Part shown: positions 37,836 to 49,300 of the stretch, piece by piece | Layout: each line of letters opens with the position of its first letter | Position numbering within the stretch: the first letter of the stretch is position 1 | From: Cristatella mucedo | Taxonomy: Eukaryota; Bryozoa; Phylactolaemata; Cristatellidae | NCBI GenBank assembly: GCA_009760855.2 | Contig: WPIO01000062.1 | Span: 1,648,001-1,712,000, forward strand | DNA length: 64,000 bases | Direction of reading: 5' to 3' | Notes under the pieces: generated by a model | Database searches by the model: none | What the model was told of the DNA's origin: nothing | The model's input: only the letters and a program-made list of their open reading frames with translations | Program-made: the position numbers and the translations under genes

Positions 37836-39529
37836 ATGCCGGTAGCGTCTCCTGTGAAGCGTGAGAGGCTCCCCGACGGAGACATGACTGTACATCATGT
37901 AGATGAATGTATCGAGCGACCGCCGGTTTTGCAAGTAGTGAAACTGTCACCTCACGCCCGAATTCCTACGAAAGGCTCGCCCAAGGCCGCCGGCTACGAT
38001 CTGTACAGGTAACAGCGTTTTGCATGTGGCGGCCGGGCGACCATCTGGCAACGTGCGCTGGTTCTCGTGGCTATCGTGACTCATTGTGGCTTATTTCCGC
38101 CGCGAAGCTGTTCCGCTTCGATATAGCGCTTTGCTACGAATGCAACGAATCGCCCGACTCTACGCTTCTTACGTAACGACAACCACTGTTGCCGACTATG
38201 GCTCATCCCTTTTAGCGGTCCTTAGCTGCTACTCACTACCTCAACTGCTCTCCTGACTCTGCTATGCTTCCCCCTTTCTCATTGTTTGCGTGAGATAAGC
38301 CTGTTGGCTACCTAATGCGTACCGACAGCCGCTTAGGCTGTGAGTGCGCCATACAAAACTCTCCTGCGTAAAGCCCACATAGTCTTTATGGCTTTGTGGA
38401 GTTACAGACGGAGATGCATTACATTGCCTACTTGTGACGTAGACAATTTGCCTTCTAGCTGCACTCACCTGCTGCTGTATGCGCGAGTGCTGTGGCCTGG
38501 GCCCTTGCAGTAAGTACCGGCAGCCCCATTTCAACCTCATACGCTCCTTCAGAGGTGATACTCACTGGTATCATGTCGAGTTCGTGAGTACTAGCTGTTG
38601 CGACGGTGTAAGGAAAACTAACCGAGTATCTGTCTCGTCTCTAAGTCGGCCTGACGTGTGCACGAATCTTCATCGCTTGAGAACTTGATGGTATCTCGTG
38701 ATGTCTCATGTCATGGATATTCTCCCCGTTCCCATGTCTTTTAGGGACACCAATCTTGTAGGTACAAGGAATATGCAATGCCGTGGGCGGCGACGGTACA
38801 TTCGGGTGCAGCATAACTTTATAAGTGTTTTTGGCCGAGATGTTGGCCTTGCCTACGCTGGTTTGCCATGCAGTTGTTACCGCCAGCGTGCGTTGCTATC
38901 GCCCTTGTAGTGCTTATGATGCTGTGGTTCCTGCAAAAGGGAAGGCCTTGGTTAATACCGATATTCAGATAAGTTTGCCGGCAGGGTGCTACGGCCGGGT
39001 CGGTGAGTACTGCTGCCAGTGCACTGTGGAGAAGAGAAGCCTAGCTGCTCGTGCTGCTGTAATGAGACGTGCCTATGAGGCCTGTGCTGCTGTAATGAGA
39101 CGTGCCTATGAGGCCTGCATTTGAAGCAACGTCTTAATTTTAGCTCCGCGATCTGGACTTGCTCACAAGAACTTTATCGACGTGGGAGCAGGTGTTATTG
39201 ACGAAGACTATCGTGGTAACGTTGGAGTAATTCTTTTCAACTTTTCTGAAACGGACTTCCAAGTATGTGTATGTTCCAAGTATATATATAACTCTTTTCG
39301 TGACTTTTTGCAAGCCAGACTCTGGCTAGGCGCTTGCCATCTGTGCATTGCTGTTTTCTCTTCTTCGTAGGTCAAGCAAGGGGATAGAATAGCACAGCTC
39401 ATATGTGAGCGTATTTTCCACCCTGAGATTGTGGAATGCCTCAGCCTAGATGCGACGCAGAGGGGAAGTGGTGGCTTTGGTTCGTCCGGTGTCAATGCCG
39501 AGGCATCTTCCCAGGAACCTTCTCAGTAG
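37836..39529 (+). CDS. DUT: dUTP diphosphatase (dUTPase), 4 exons, 180 aa
   Basis: Exons: 37836-38008, 38911-39002, 39144-39262 and 39371-39529, with phases 2, 1 and 0 agreeing at each junction. Function by family: trimeric nuclear/mitochondrial enzyme hydrolysing dUTP to dUMP and pyrophosphate, keeping uracil out of DNA and feeding dTMP synthesis. All five motifs are visible: I AAGYDLYSAY (51-60, split by intron 1), [10 protein letters not shown] (90-97), [20 protein letters not shown] (105-121, with catalytic Asp and Tyr), IV GDRIAQL (132-138), and [11 protein letters not shown] (159-168, the flexible P-loop-like tail). The length is normal for the nuclear form. No mitochondrial presequence is evident. 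The N-terminal SPVKR (Ser5) fits a CDK site, as in vertebrate nuclear DUT. The start is the ATG at 37836. A 270-bp LINE-B tail lies in intron 1. Confidence 0.96.
38158..38430 (+). mobile_element. LINE-B 3' fragment in DUT intron 1
   Basis: 'cttcttacgtaacgacaaccac...gactatggctcatcccttttagcggtcc' runs through to 'ggctttgtggagttacagacggagatgcattacat'. The 5' end begins within the C-terminal coding tail. Confidence 0.9.
39053..39118 (+). repeat. 33-bp tandem duplication in DUT intron 2
   Basis: Two copies of 'gctgctgtaatgagacgtgcctatgaggcctg' lie head to tail with at most one difference. The duplication lies 50 bases after the exon-2 donor and just before exon 3. Confidence 0.9.
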
Positions 39530-40105
39530 GCTGCCAAGCTGCTGCTGTCACGTGTCTTGGAATTAGGATCGGGTCTCGTGTATAGGCCTCCGTGTGACAT
39601 CTACTTGGTGTCGTTTTTACAGAATTATTCCCATGTAAATATGTATAAACTGACAAGTGTTGGGCTTCTGAAGGCATCAACTTGCTTATCATATCTTGAC
39701 TGTTACAATATGTATTTCTTGTTTGATAAATATTTACTGGACAATGCCTGGTCTTGTTTTTTTTACTTAGCTAGTGCTTCAGAAGTTCACGATTTACTAG
39801 CTTGATTCGGCAACTAAGACTTTTATTTATCGTTGGCTTGCAATGATGTACAAGCTTAAAGCACTCGACTTATTAGACGTCATTTAGCCTGTAGGTCGAC
39901 TCTGAAGGCGATGCAGCAGGATGCCCACCACACCAGCAGTCAGTCAGAGCTTTGTTGAAGTAAGTCAAGAACCTCATTTTATTAAGATCGATAAGCTAAT
40001 CCACGTTGTGTCAAAGAGAGTATGGTAAGGAATGGTTTACTAGTCTTAAACCAAATAATGCTCTGATAATTAAGTTTCTCTGAGACCAATTAATAATAAT
40101 AAAAT
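39530..40105. other. 3' flank of DUT; no gene seen
   Basis: Probably DUT 3' UTR, then AT-rich intergenic DNA. No clear AATAAA was found close to the stop. The frame at 39557-39805 has no domain. Confidence 0.4.
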
Positions 40106-40107
40106 TA

Positions 40108-40268
40108 TCTTAGCTGATTTAACAGCCTTATATGTAAAGTGGTTGGAATAGTCGTATCGGCAATTATCACGGCTTGTAGGCAATACGGATCGCCCTATTA
40201 CAGGATGTGAACCTACGACATTGGTATTTAAAAGCTAGGACCTTACCTCCTGGGCTGTCACTGCCTAA
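40108..40268 (-). mobile_element. SINE-1 copy (diverged)
   Basis: Minus: 'ttagctgatttaacagccttatatgtaaag...atcggcaattatcacggcttgtaggcaatacggatcgccc...gatgtgaacctacgacattggtatttaaaagctaggaccttacctcctgggct'. Older than the other copies by divergence. Confidence 0.75.
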
Positions 40269-40269
40269 T

Positions 40270-41490
40270 TGGGCTATCTTAGCCATGATGTCTGACATTT
40301 TGGAATAATAATCATTTGTATGGCTCCCAAACAAACAAACCCGGGTGGTTCGTATATGCTCTATGGGAAGGGCGTCCACCTGTTCGTGACAGCATGAAGT
40401 ATTATGGCGTCAGCAGGCATGAGCACACAAAATACAACCCGGGTGTTAGTTTTTCGGCCATCGTGGAAGGTCACACCGACACAACGTTAGCCGTAGCCTA
40501 CAACTCGTTAGCCCAAATCCCTAAGTATTACTGACTGAGCATCACTTGAAACTGGCTTTCATTAAATCTACATCGTAGATGCGGTTCCCAATCATAATCC
40601 AGGTAATTTCTCTGTTGTAAGCTGAATAAATTAGCATGCATATGTCGCACGATTAAACCACTAATTTTGGGGCTGGAAAATCCTTAAAGGGCGAAGTGTA
40701 GCAACTGCTGCAACCGGATGTCGCTTGCAGCTTTCTGGTTGAGGCTAGGACTCCTCGCCAGGGCAGTCTCGTGGTAGAATCATGCTGTGCGAGGCAAGAG
40801 CTATTCGTGAATGCCTCCAACCCTACCTGGTGGTGCCTATAGCTTAAGAGGACACCCGCTCAGCGATCGACGGTGACATGGGGGTTGCGTCAGAGGCCAC
40901 TTGGCCGAACAGGCCATCACAGTTAGCTCATAAACATGGCGATTACTGGCAAAGCGTATAGAACTGTATACTGACAACAGCTTCAAGTGCATGCCGAGGC
41001 GGGTGAGCGAGCTGCTGATGCTCGTGTCACTGCATCCAGTCAGCGGTTTTTAATAAGTATACGAAAAATAAAAACCTTATCAGTACGACACCATACGCGA
41101 ACCAGGTCTCTCTCTTAATGCACTTCACACAGACTGGGACAGAAGCACATCAACTGATTACTCCTAGTAACATGCCCACATAAAGTACGAATTAGCACCC
41201 AAACTTTGATCGACATGGACGAAACAAGCTGTAGTACGATACGACTAAGGGTCACCGGTTAGGCAATGCCTGACCTATGACTTGAGGTCGGTTGGGTGAT
41301 GGCGTTAATTAACCAGGGCAATTGGCGTGAAGAATTCCTTGGGCCATGACACGAGGTCCGCCGCGGAGTGTCCGGGTAGCTCAGTATCCCGAAGGATGGA
41401 TCGCTGGCGTTCACCGACATGCAGCCAACCGCACAAGGCCACGAGGATCCGCTGCATGAGAAAGGCAAAAGTTAAGCACGCTCGTTGTCA
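40270..41490. other. No gene seen
   Basis: Short frames only (for example 40316-40534). None has a domain or splice context. Confidence 0.35.
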
Positions 41491-41494
41491 TAAT

Positions 41495-41660
41495 AATAAT
41501 ATTCGTTGATTCAACAGCCTCGTTTATACAGCAGCAAAAGAACCTTAATGGCTATCGTCATCCCTTGCAGTAGGCAATAAAGGATCACCTACAGCAGGAC
41601 TCGAACCCACGACCAGGGTAGTAAAGAGTGAGCACCTTACCTCCTGGGCTAAGACTCCGG
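41495..41660 (-). mobile_element. SINE-1 copy
   Basis: Minus: 'gttgattcaacagcctcgtttatacagcagcaaaagaacc', 'aggcaataaaggatcacctacagcaggactcgaacccacgaccagggtagtaaag', and 'gagcaccttacctcctgggctaag'. Near-consensus full length. Confidence 0.88.
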
Positions 41661-41707
41661 AGCATTGCAATGGCTTGTATATAACACAAATAGTATATTG
41701 TTCATAG

Positions 41708-42130
41708 GGCCCCTTGAGCTGGGGGCCTCGGCGAGCTGAGATGCGCCCGCTTGTGAGTCTCCGTTACGAAATCGCCGGTACCTCTGGCATCGTGTCTGGT
41801 AGCTGTGGGATAGCACCGCCACTTTTCAGATTGCCCTGGTCCGAGAGCGTCCCTTCCTCATTCCAGGAATGCTTCCTTTCCCGTTGTTCCGCTTGAGCCG
41901 TAGTACGTTGATAATACCTGGGTCTGTCCTTTATGAGTTGGAGCCCTCCGCGAGCTGAGATGTGTCCCGCTAGTGAGTCTCTGAGTTAAGCAGTCTCTCT
42001 CGTACCACTGGCGAGACGGTCGGTACTCGGGTAATAACAGCCGTCGCCTTTAAGGTCGCCTTCGGTCACAGGGCGTCCCTTCCTTTTACGTCCCTTCCTC
42101 TTACGGAATGCTTGAATCGTTGTTTCTCAC
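41708..42130 (+). repeat. Two diverged direct repeats of ~230 bp
   Basis: The first unit begins near 41708 ('ttgagctgggggcctcggcgagctgagatg') and the second near 41935 ('tgagttggagccctccgcgagctgagatg'). Both share 'cccgct-gtgagtctc', 'ggtacct/ggtactc', 'gcgtcccttcct' and 'ggaatgctt' in order. No coding content is recognised. They could be part of an unidentified element. Confidence 0.65.
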
Positions 42131-43266
42131 GTTCCCCTACAGCCCGATGTACCTATAGCACCCGGTATGAGCACCCGATTATTTTTGGCGGATGCGATAT
42201 TGTTATAAATGCGTTCAATTACACTGCTGCTCGTCTTGCTCTAGTCTGGAGACGGCGTTGTGGCAAGCCGGCAGCGCGGCTGGGACACGAGGCCGTCGGA
42301 TGTAAAAAACCTACCCTCACTAGTCTCGGTTACAGGAGCGCCGCCCGTGACCAGCGTCAGTAGATCAGGTAGCCGGAAGCTGAGGAGTAAGTATTTCGGA
42401 TCGCTTAGTCGGAGACAGAGCGTGAGCAGACCAAAAGCTGAGTTATGCCATATACTTTAAGCCGTGTACACTTGCCTTTTAAAACGTTCGGGATGAAAGC
42501 AACTTTTTAATCAACACCAAAAAAGCCGGCTCCTAAAACGCGGCTTGATTTTGTAGTATGAAGACTATTTCGGCGTTCTTATATCTGCACGGTGCTGAAG
42601 GCATTCCATTTGCGGAGAGCATTCGTCCATCTACCCGTTAACCATCTCGAACTTCATACCTTCGTTCTTTTCCATCAGTCGCGACAAACATGACCAATAG
42701 GGAGGTTCTTTCTCTTCGTGCGTTGCAATATTTCCAGCCCTGAAGGCAGTAACCAAACAACTGGTCCCTGTTTTATGCGGCACCAGTTTGCTTCCTGTTT
42801 TGCCTACTTTTTGCCTGTCGAGCTACGGCTGCCGGTCGTTGCTGCCACTGTTTCGCTTTTTCTTTCAGCATCACCAGCATCCTGCGTTCGGCTACGACCG
42901 GCGCTGGGCTGCAGGAACTGGCTAGGGGATGCGGCTGGAGTGTGCAGCAGGAGCACTGTGAGGTGAAACTGGCTTGGACTCCGAAAGCGCTACGAAAACG
43001 TAAGCATTTTATAAACAGCGGTTTTTTTGGCGGTTTGGCGTCTGCTCGTCGAAGGCCGTAAGGAAAGACGTTTCTTTAAATGTATAGCATTGCCCGACAT
43101 GCACATGTGAGACCGAGCACGGCCACGAAGTTCAAGGCCACCACTGCTCCCGCTCCTTGAGCCTGCGGTGTCCGCCGATGTCGAAGCTCCTATCGGTAAG
43201 AAACAGTGGTGGCTAGCTCTGGGCGGAAATGTTTTCAGTATTCAATAGCAAAGCTTACTCATTCAG

Positions 43267-43302
43267 CCTCTCTCTCTCTCTCTCTCTCCATTTGTCTCTC
43301 TC
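43267..43302. repeat. (CT)n tract upstream of candidate exon
   Basis: Short interrupted CT repeat. It would serve as the polypyrimidine tract if the exon at 43322 is real. Confidence 0.8.
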
Positions 43303-43321
43303 TCACGCAATTACAGCTTTC

Positions 43322-43980
43322 CACCGGTATTATGCCATCAATCGCGAATGGCTATCGAGGCGAGGGCTTCGAAACCCCTCCACTGCACCTTTCTTTCAAG
43401 GGCTACAACACCTGGGTGCATCGGGAGGATAGGTTAGTTCCCGAGCGTATTCAACGAAAAAGTTGATTGGCTGAGATCCGTCTTGGGAAGGTCACGAACC
43501 ACAGGCCTCCTCCCTTAATCATGCAATAATAATAATAATAATAACTCATTTGTATAGCGCCATCGGAGAGCTAAATCTATTAATAGAAATTTTGCAATTG
43601 CTGTAAAGAAAGCATGTAAATATGATTAATAACTGTGGCAAGAACATGCGTTGCATGACAACACAAATGACTATTCCAGACTCGGGTTCTTCCTAGCCGA
43701 AGAAAGCAGTCTCCGTAGACTATTTCTCCATCTCATTATTCGTCACCAAGGATTTTTTAGTGGATCTCGGTCATTGTATGCCCTTGTTCTTGCAACGTAG
43801 GTCAGGTCAATGCCAGGCAAATTATAATGATGTGAAGCAGCTTGAAGGTGAGGGAAAAGCCAAAGCGAAGCAAAACCCAAAAAACAAATGCAGAGCTGTC
43901 GGCGACACTGTAACCAGCACCAGGAGGCATAGTGAAGGCAAGATGGAGTGCAGTCAAACGAAACGAGCCTTCTATATAGG
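43322..43980 (+). CDS. Candidate two-exon segment of an unidentified gene
   Basis: Possible exon 43322-43432 (acceptor cacgcaattacag, donor GATAG|GTTAGT, leaving phase 2). Possible exon 43801-43980 (acceptor tgcaacgtag, donor TATAG|GTAATG, needing one base). The phases agree, giving ...LHLSFKGYNTWVHREDR joined to SGQCQANYNDVKQLEGEGKA, then a Lys-rich run. The first part faintly recalls the HFxGWxxxWDxWVxEDR line of chromo-barrel proteins (MRG15/MSL3 type), which also continue into a basic linker. However, several core residues are missing. No upstream or downstream exons were found, so function is not assigned. Confidence 0.25.
43527..43600 (-). mobile_element. LINE-A-like 3' terminus
   Basis: (aat)n, then 'aactcatttgtatagcgccatcggagagctaaatct', a diverged reverse-complement LINE-A / SINE-2 tail. 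Confidence 0.65.
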
Positions 43981-43999
43981 TAATGTGGGAGTTTGACAC

Positions 44000-45100
44000 G
44001 TTTGAAGTGGCGGGTGTTCTAAAATGTGCACTAAAATGAACCACAAAATGATTTTAAATGAGGAAAATAGTAGGAAAATAATAATTACAACTAACAAAGC
44101 TAGTGTCCATAGCCCAGAGAGCTTCAAAGAGCTAATAGCTTCAATTCGTCGAGAGAGATTCAAGGGGATACTAATGCTTTATTGTATTATATCCAAATTA
44201 AGTATGACTAACTGCAAATGAGTGTTCGCTCAAAAAACTGCAATTATATTTTTAATCTTCATTGAGTATGCCCACAGGCTAATCAATCGGATGAGCGGCT
44301 GTGACGAGTCGAAGGAAGCGTTAGTTGGAATGGGAACCTGCTTTGTCTACTGAAGGCCAACCAATGGGAAGGCTTCCTTACCATAGGATCCGCTCTACCT
44401 AACTGCCTCGACCAGCCGATTAGTGGCCACGACTGACGGTGGGAGTGCATACCAAAAACAAAAGCGTTAACTAAAAAACTGATAATAACAATTTAAGCCA
44501 TGGCGGAGCGGACATACTGCTCACGTATGCCAGGTTGTCTTAATCCTTCTAATTTTCATCAGTGCAGTGACAACCTCAGACTGGGGCGTGCTTGCTCCTA
44601 AGCAGTCGTGCGTGTGGAGATACACAGATGTATCTCTCATCAATATGTTGCTTGCTTTTTTTCCTATAAGGGTTGTCGGTGATTCCAGAAGCTTTTGCTC
44701 GGCCTGGCCTTGAATTCGGAGCTCGTTCGCTTGAGCAACGACTGAAATTGGTTCTCGACTGGGAGAAAAAGAACCGAACCAGTTCCTCTAGCACCTGAAA
44801 CGTCTGTTTCTGTCCTAGTGCTCTCGCTGCTAAGCTATACGAGATAACTTTACCGCTTTGAAAACTGTTAAGGCAATATAATTTCTGGCACCAACGGCCA
44901 CTACAATGCCCGATCCAAAAAAATTGACGGCATCTTTCTTATTCGGTCCCAAAGAACTCGCTACTCCTTCGATCGATATACATTATGATACTCTAACACG
45001 CACAGTAACCTATACTCAATTGGATGTACACATTTTCTAGAAAAAAGTGAAAAATTAGAGAGGGGCTTTAGTTTACAACAGTTACACAATCTTTCCAGTA
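44000..45100. other. No gene seen
   Basis: AT-rich, with only unlinked short frames (for example 44576-44794 minus). Nothing is supported. Confidence 0.35.
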
Positions 45101-45104
45101 AAAC

Positions 45105-45180
45105 GTGTATAGTACCCGGACTGAGATTTAGTTCTCTTAGGGCAACGTATGCACTTCTTACTATTATTATAAGATTAATA
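45105..45180 (+). mobile_element. SINE-2 / LINE-A 3' terminus (diverged)
   Basis: 'tagtacccggactgagatttagttctcttagggcaacgtatgcacttcttactattattat'. Shared tail only. Confidence 0.6.
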
Positions 45181-45512
45181 AAACCTCTTGTAGTTGCAGT
45201 TCTTCTAGTTTGTTCAGTAATGCAGAGGTTGACAAGACTCTAACACTACTTTCAGGTTCAGCGCCAACACTCTAAGTTGTCAGTTGCATTTTACCGAACT
45301 TCAATCTTCACATTTTTGTTTCTGGTTGCTTGACGGTTTCATATTTTCTAGTGAAGCGAAAACACGCTAGGCACACTAATACTCAAAGCAATGGGTGAAT
45401 ATTTAAAGTGTCTGCTATGAGTTACTGAGGTAAGTGGCAAGCTCACAAAATGCAAGTATGTTATAGCGATCACCGAGAAGAGGGTTAGATTTGGTTAGTC
45501 ACCCCCTCCACA

Positions 45513-45516
45513 CACA

Positions 45517-45551
<35 letters not shown>
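45513..45551. repeat. (CA)n microsatellite
   Basis: Short CA tract with one TA interruption. Confidence 0.95.
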
Positions 45552-45553
<2 letters not shown>

Positions 45554-46020
45554 TTGCAAACCATCAAAGAGTCTAGGAAGCCAAAAATTAAAGGACTTCT
45601 GAAAATAAGACAAGGCTAGGTAGAGAGCAGCACTAATCACGGGAGCATGGGCCTTCTGAGAAAGCTGGAACTCGGCAAGCCATAGCTCCTTCGTGCTCAT
45701 GACTAGGTTTGGAAGCTGGTCTTATTATAGATAGCCATAAGCCAAAGTAATAACACAAGTTCAAGCCCATGAAACATGATCATCACATTTGACACACTAA
45801 ACATTTTGTTATGCTATCACTGTTGAGAAGTCAAACACAAATTCCACAATCATACTGGCATGATAAGTTATCAACAGGAATGCCACCATGCAGCTAAATG
45901 ACAATATAATTCTTTCTTGCTGCATCAGTAAATGCATCTGGATCGTCAGGCAAGGATTCATAGCTGTGGGTATTCGGGACCCATACACCAAAAAGAAGAG
46001 CAAAATCACGAGTGATACAC

Positions 46021-46269
46021 TCAGAGTAGAGCAGATATCCCAAACGTATCAGGAGCCGCGGTCTTGATCAGTGCTTGAACTTCTTTAAAACGTGGATGAG
46101 TTGAATCTTGCACAAGCTGGAAAAGGACACTCTCACAAGTAGTGACGATAACGCCAATTTGTCTGAGCCTCTACAAAGTAAGTTGAAAATCCACTGGAAT
46201 ATATATATATATCTATATCTATCTATATATATATATCTATATCTATCTATATATATATATCTATATCTA

Positions 46270-46341
<72 letters not shown>

Positions 46342-49300
46342 TAACAACATCTCCAAGACAATAGATGACAAACACACAACCATAGTCAAACAAGTACAAC
46401 ACATGTCCAGCACACTTCGACTTAACATAATAATAATAATATACTTGATAAACCGCCCTCAGAGAACTCAATCTCTTTCTAGATGCTTTGTATTTGCTGC
46501 AAAGAAACACGGTCGAATGGTGAATGGTATCATGCTTGATAAACAACATGAATAACATGGTTAGGGGTAACATGCAAGTGTAGTTAGTGGCAGCATGCAG
46601 CAGTCTCAGCACGCTTAAGACCTTAAGCGACGAATCACAGGGATCCACTAAATGCTGTCACAAATAGGTGCGTTTTAAATTTTTTTTTAAATATGGTCAA
46701 GTCAGGGGATGTCGTTATGCAAGTCGGGAATGAGTTCCAGGCTTTGGGAGCATACGAACTGAATGGACGGTCTCCAAAGGATTTGAGGTTTGTACAAGGT
46801 ATAAGCAAATAGTTTCCGAAAAGCAGGTGGTACGATGCTTGACCTGGTAGGGGAGTAGATCTGATAGGTAGGCTGGAGCCAAAGAATGAAGTGACCTAAA
46901 AGTGAGCGACAGAACCTTGAAGTCGATCCGTTGCTTGACTGGTAGCCAGTGCAGGTCGGTGAGAAGTGGTGTGATGTGGCAACTACGACTCTCACGACAG
47001 ACAAGACTAGCTGCAGCGTTTTGCACCAGCTATAAGCGCCTGATTGCACATGCCGGTAGGCCAGCAAGTAGTGAGTTACAGAAGTCAAGACGGGATGTCA
47101 CAAATGCATGGACCAACTCAGATGTGGTATCCCTATCTACACAAGCCCAAATTTTAGCAATGTTGTATTGCTGAAAGTAGGCAGACTTGATTGTGGAGCT
47201 GATGTGGTCTAACGAAAGGTCACTTTGGAACATGACACCTAGATTTCGTGCAGATTCAACGAGAGATACGCTAGCAGAGCCGATTTTGAGCGTCAGCCTT
47301 TCCAATTTCTGAATCACACTTGGTTTGCCCATAACTAGTAAGTTAGTTTTATCATTTAATTTAAGAAAATTTGCTGCAATCCATGTACAGATGTCATCAA
47401 TACATGCAGCAAGGGAGTTGAGAGAATTCGAGGTGCTCGAAGGCTGGGAGGGATCAAAGCAAAGGTACAACTGAGTGTCATCTGCATAGAAGTGAAAGCC
47501 TAGATTGTGCTTGGCAATCACATCAGCAAGAGGGAGAATATAAACTGTTAAAAGAACCGGACCTAGGGCGGAGCCCTGAGGTACCCCATATTTCAGAGGT
47601 ACCTCGGATAATCTTTGTCCATTCACATTAATACTCTAGAATCTCCCACTGAGATAGGACCTGAACCATTGCAGAGCAGTGCCAGTGATGCCCAGGCGAG
47701 ATGACAGGTACTCAAGAAGGACTTGGTGATCGATAGTATCAAAAGCTGCCGAAAGATCAAGCAAAACAAGTAGAGAAACTCTACCCATGTCTGCACTCCT
47801 AAGTAGGTCATTGTACACCCAAAGCAATGCTGACTCCGTGGAGTGATTAGCCAGACTGGAACTTACTAGGAAGTTTTGAAGTTTCAATATATGAGTTCAA
47901 ATGGTCTGCCACGACTTGTTCCTGTGTCTTTGATAGGAATGGTAGAAGGGCGGTAGTTGCTCGAGTTCTCTTGGTGTAGTATCGCTTTCTTGAGTAGTGG
48001 CCTGACTACAGACAGTTTTTTTGAAAGGTGCTGGGAAACGACTTGAGGCTAATGACATATTAATGATGTTAGTTATGCAAGGCAGCAGCAGATCAATGCA
48101 ATGTAGGAGCAGGACAGTGGGAATATGGTCCAAAAGACTTGTTGTCTTCTTTGATTGGGATATCAACTTCAGGATGAGATCACTAGTGACCTCCTTGAAT
48201 GTAGACATTGAGGTGCTGCAAGGAATCGAGGGACAGCATTCAAGGGGGATGCTGTCATCGCAGGGACGGACTCCCTGATCTTGTCTATCTTCTGGACAAA
48301 GAAGCTAGAGAGGCGATCAGGTACATCATCACACGGATCATCCGGTAAGGAGCTAACATGGGAGCGGTTGAAGAGATGGTTGACCGTTGACATCAGCATT
48401 TTTGGATTGTACATCTGTGATTCAACAATGTTTTTATAGAAGCTAGACGTGGCCTTTGCTAGGATCGATTGGTACGACCTACAGTAGTCCTCTTATGCCT
48501 GTCGATGGGCAGGCAGTCCTGACCTTCTGTATGCTGTTTTAAGCTTGCATGTAGCAAACCTAACTAGTTTAATGTGTGTGGCAAACCGTAGGTCGTCTGG
48601 GCGAGGGCACACAGTGTGCTTAGTCAGAGGTGCAAACTCGTCGAGCGTGTCAGCTTGCGTGGTGTTGTAGCTATCTACCAATGATGACAGATCGGAAGGG
48701 GGACTGAGCAGCAAAGGCGATGCAGATATTCTCGCACGGAAAGCATCGATGTCAAGGGTCTTGAGGTTTCGCAATTCACAGGTTATTTTAGAAGAGGAGG
48801 GGGAGGGCAAACATCGCAGACTGAATGAGATCTGCATTTGGCCAGATAAGCAGGATTTGGTAATATTGGTGATGACAAAGTGCAGTTGTATGAGAAAATT
48901 TGGTCGAGTGTGTGACCCTTGATGAGAGTAGGGCATGCACACGAGCCACAAGAGACAATGAGTCACTCAATGCATAAAACTCAGTGCTGAAGGCATCAGA
49001 TAAGTTATCAAAGTGAATCTTGAAATCACCCATAACGAGGAAGGATCGATTTCTTGCACACAGAATCAAAATGAGATCGGGTAAATCTGTGATAAAGGAG
49101 GATTTAGTAACTTGTGGGCGATAGACTACTGCCACCATCGGTAGCTTGTTTTCGGGTCAAATCAAGACAATCGATTCAAAAGACTGCTTCGAGGGTACTG
49201 CAAATGGCTCAAAGTTGAATTTCGAGAGCACGAAAATAGCAACCCCCTCCCAGTTCTGATTCATCTAGGAGTGTGAAAACATGGGAAACCAGTCGGGTTA

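Noticed and set aside
38825-39124. A 99-codon frame covering DUT exon 2 and its downstream repeat
   Set aside because: Only 38911-39002 is coding. The rest is intron 2 read-through with a 33-bp duplication.
46068-46344. Tyr-Ile repeat frames around 46.2-46.4 kb
   Set aside because: AT-repeat artefact. The genuine coding there is ISOC exon 5 on minus, 46170-46021, in a different register.
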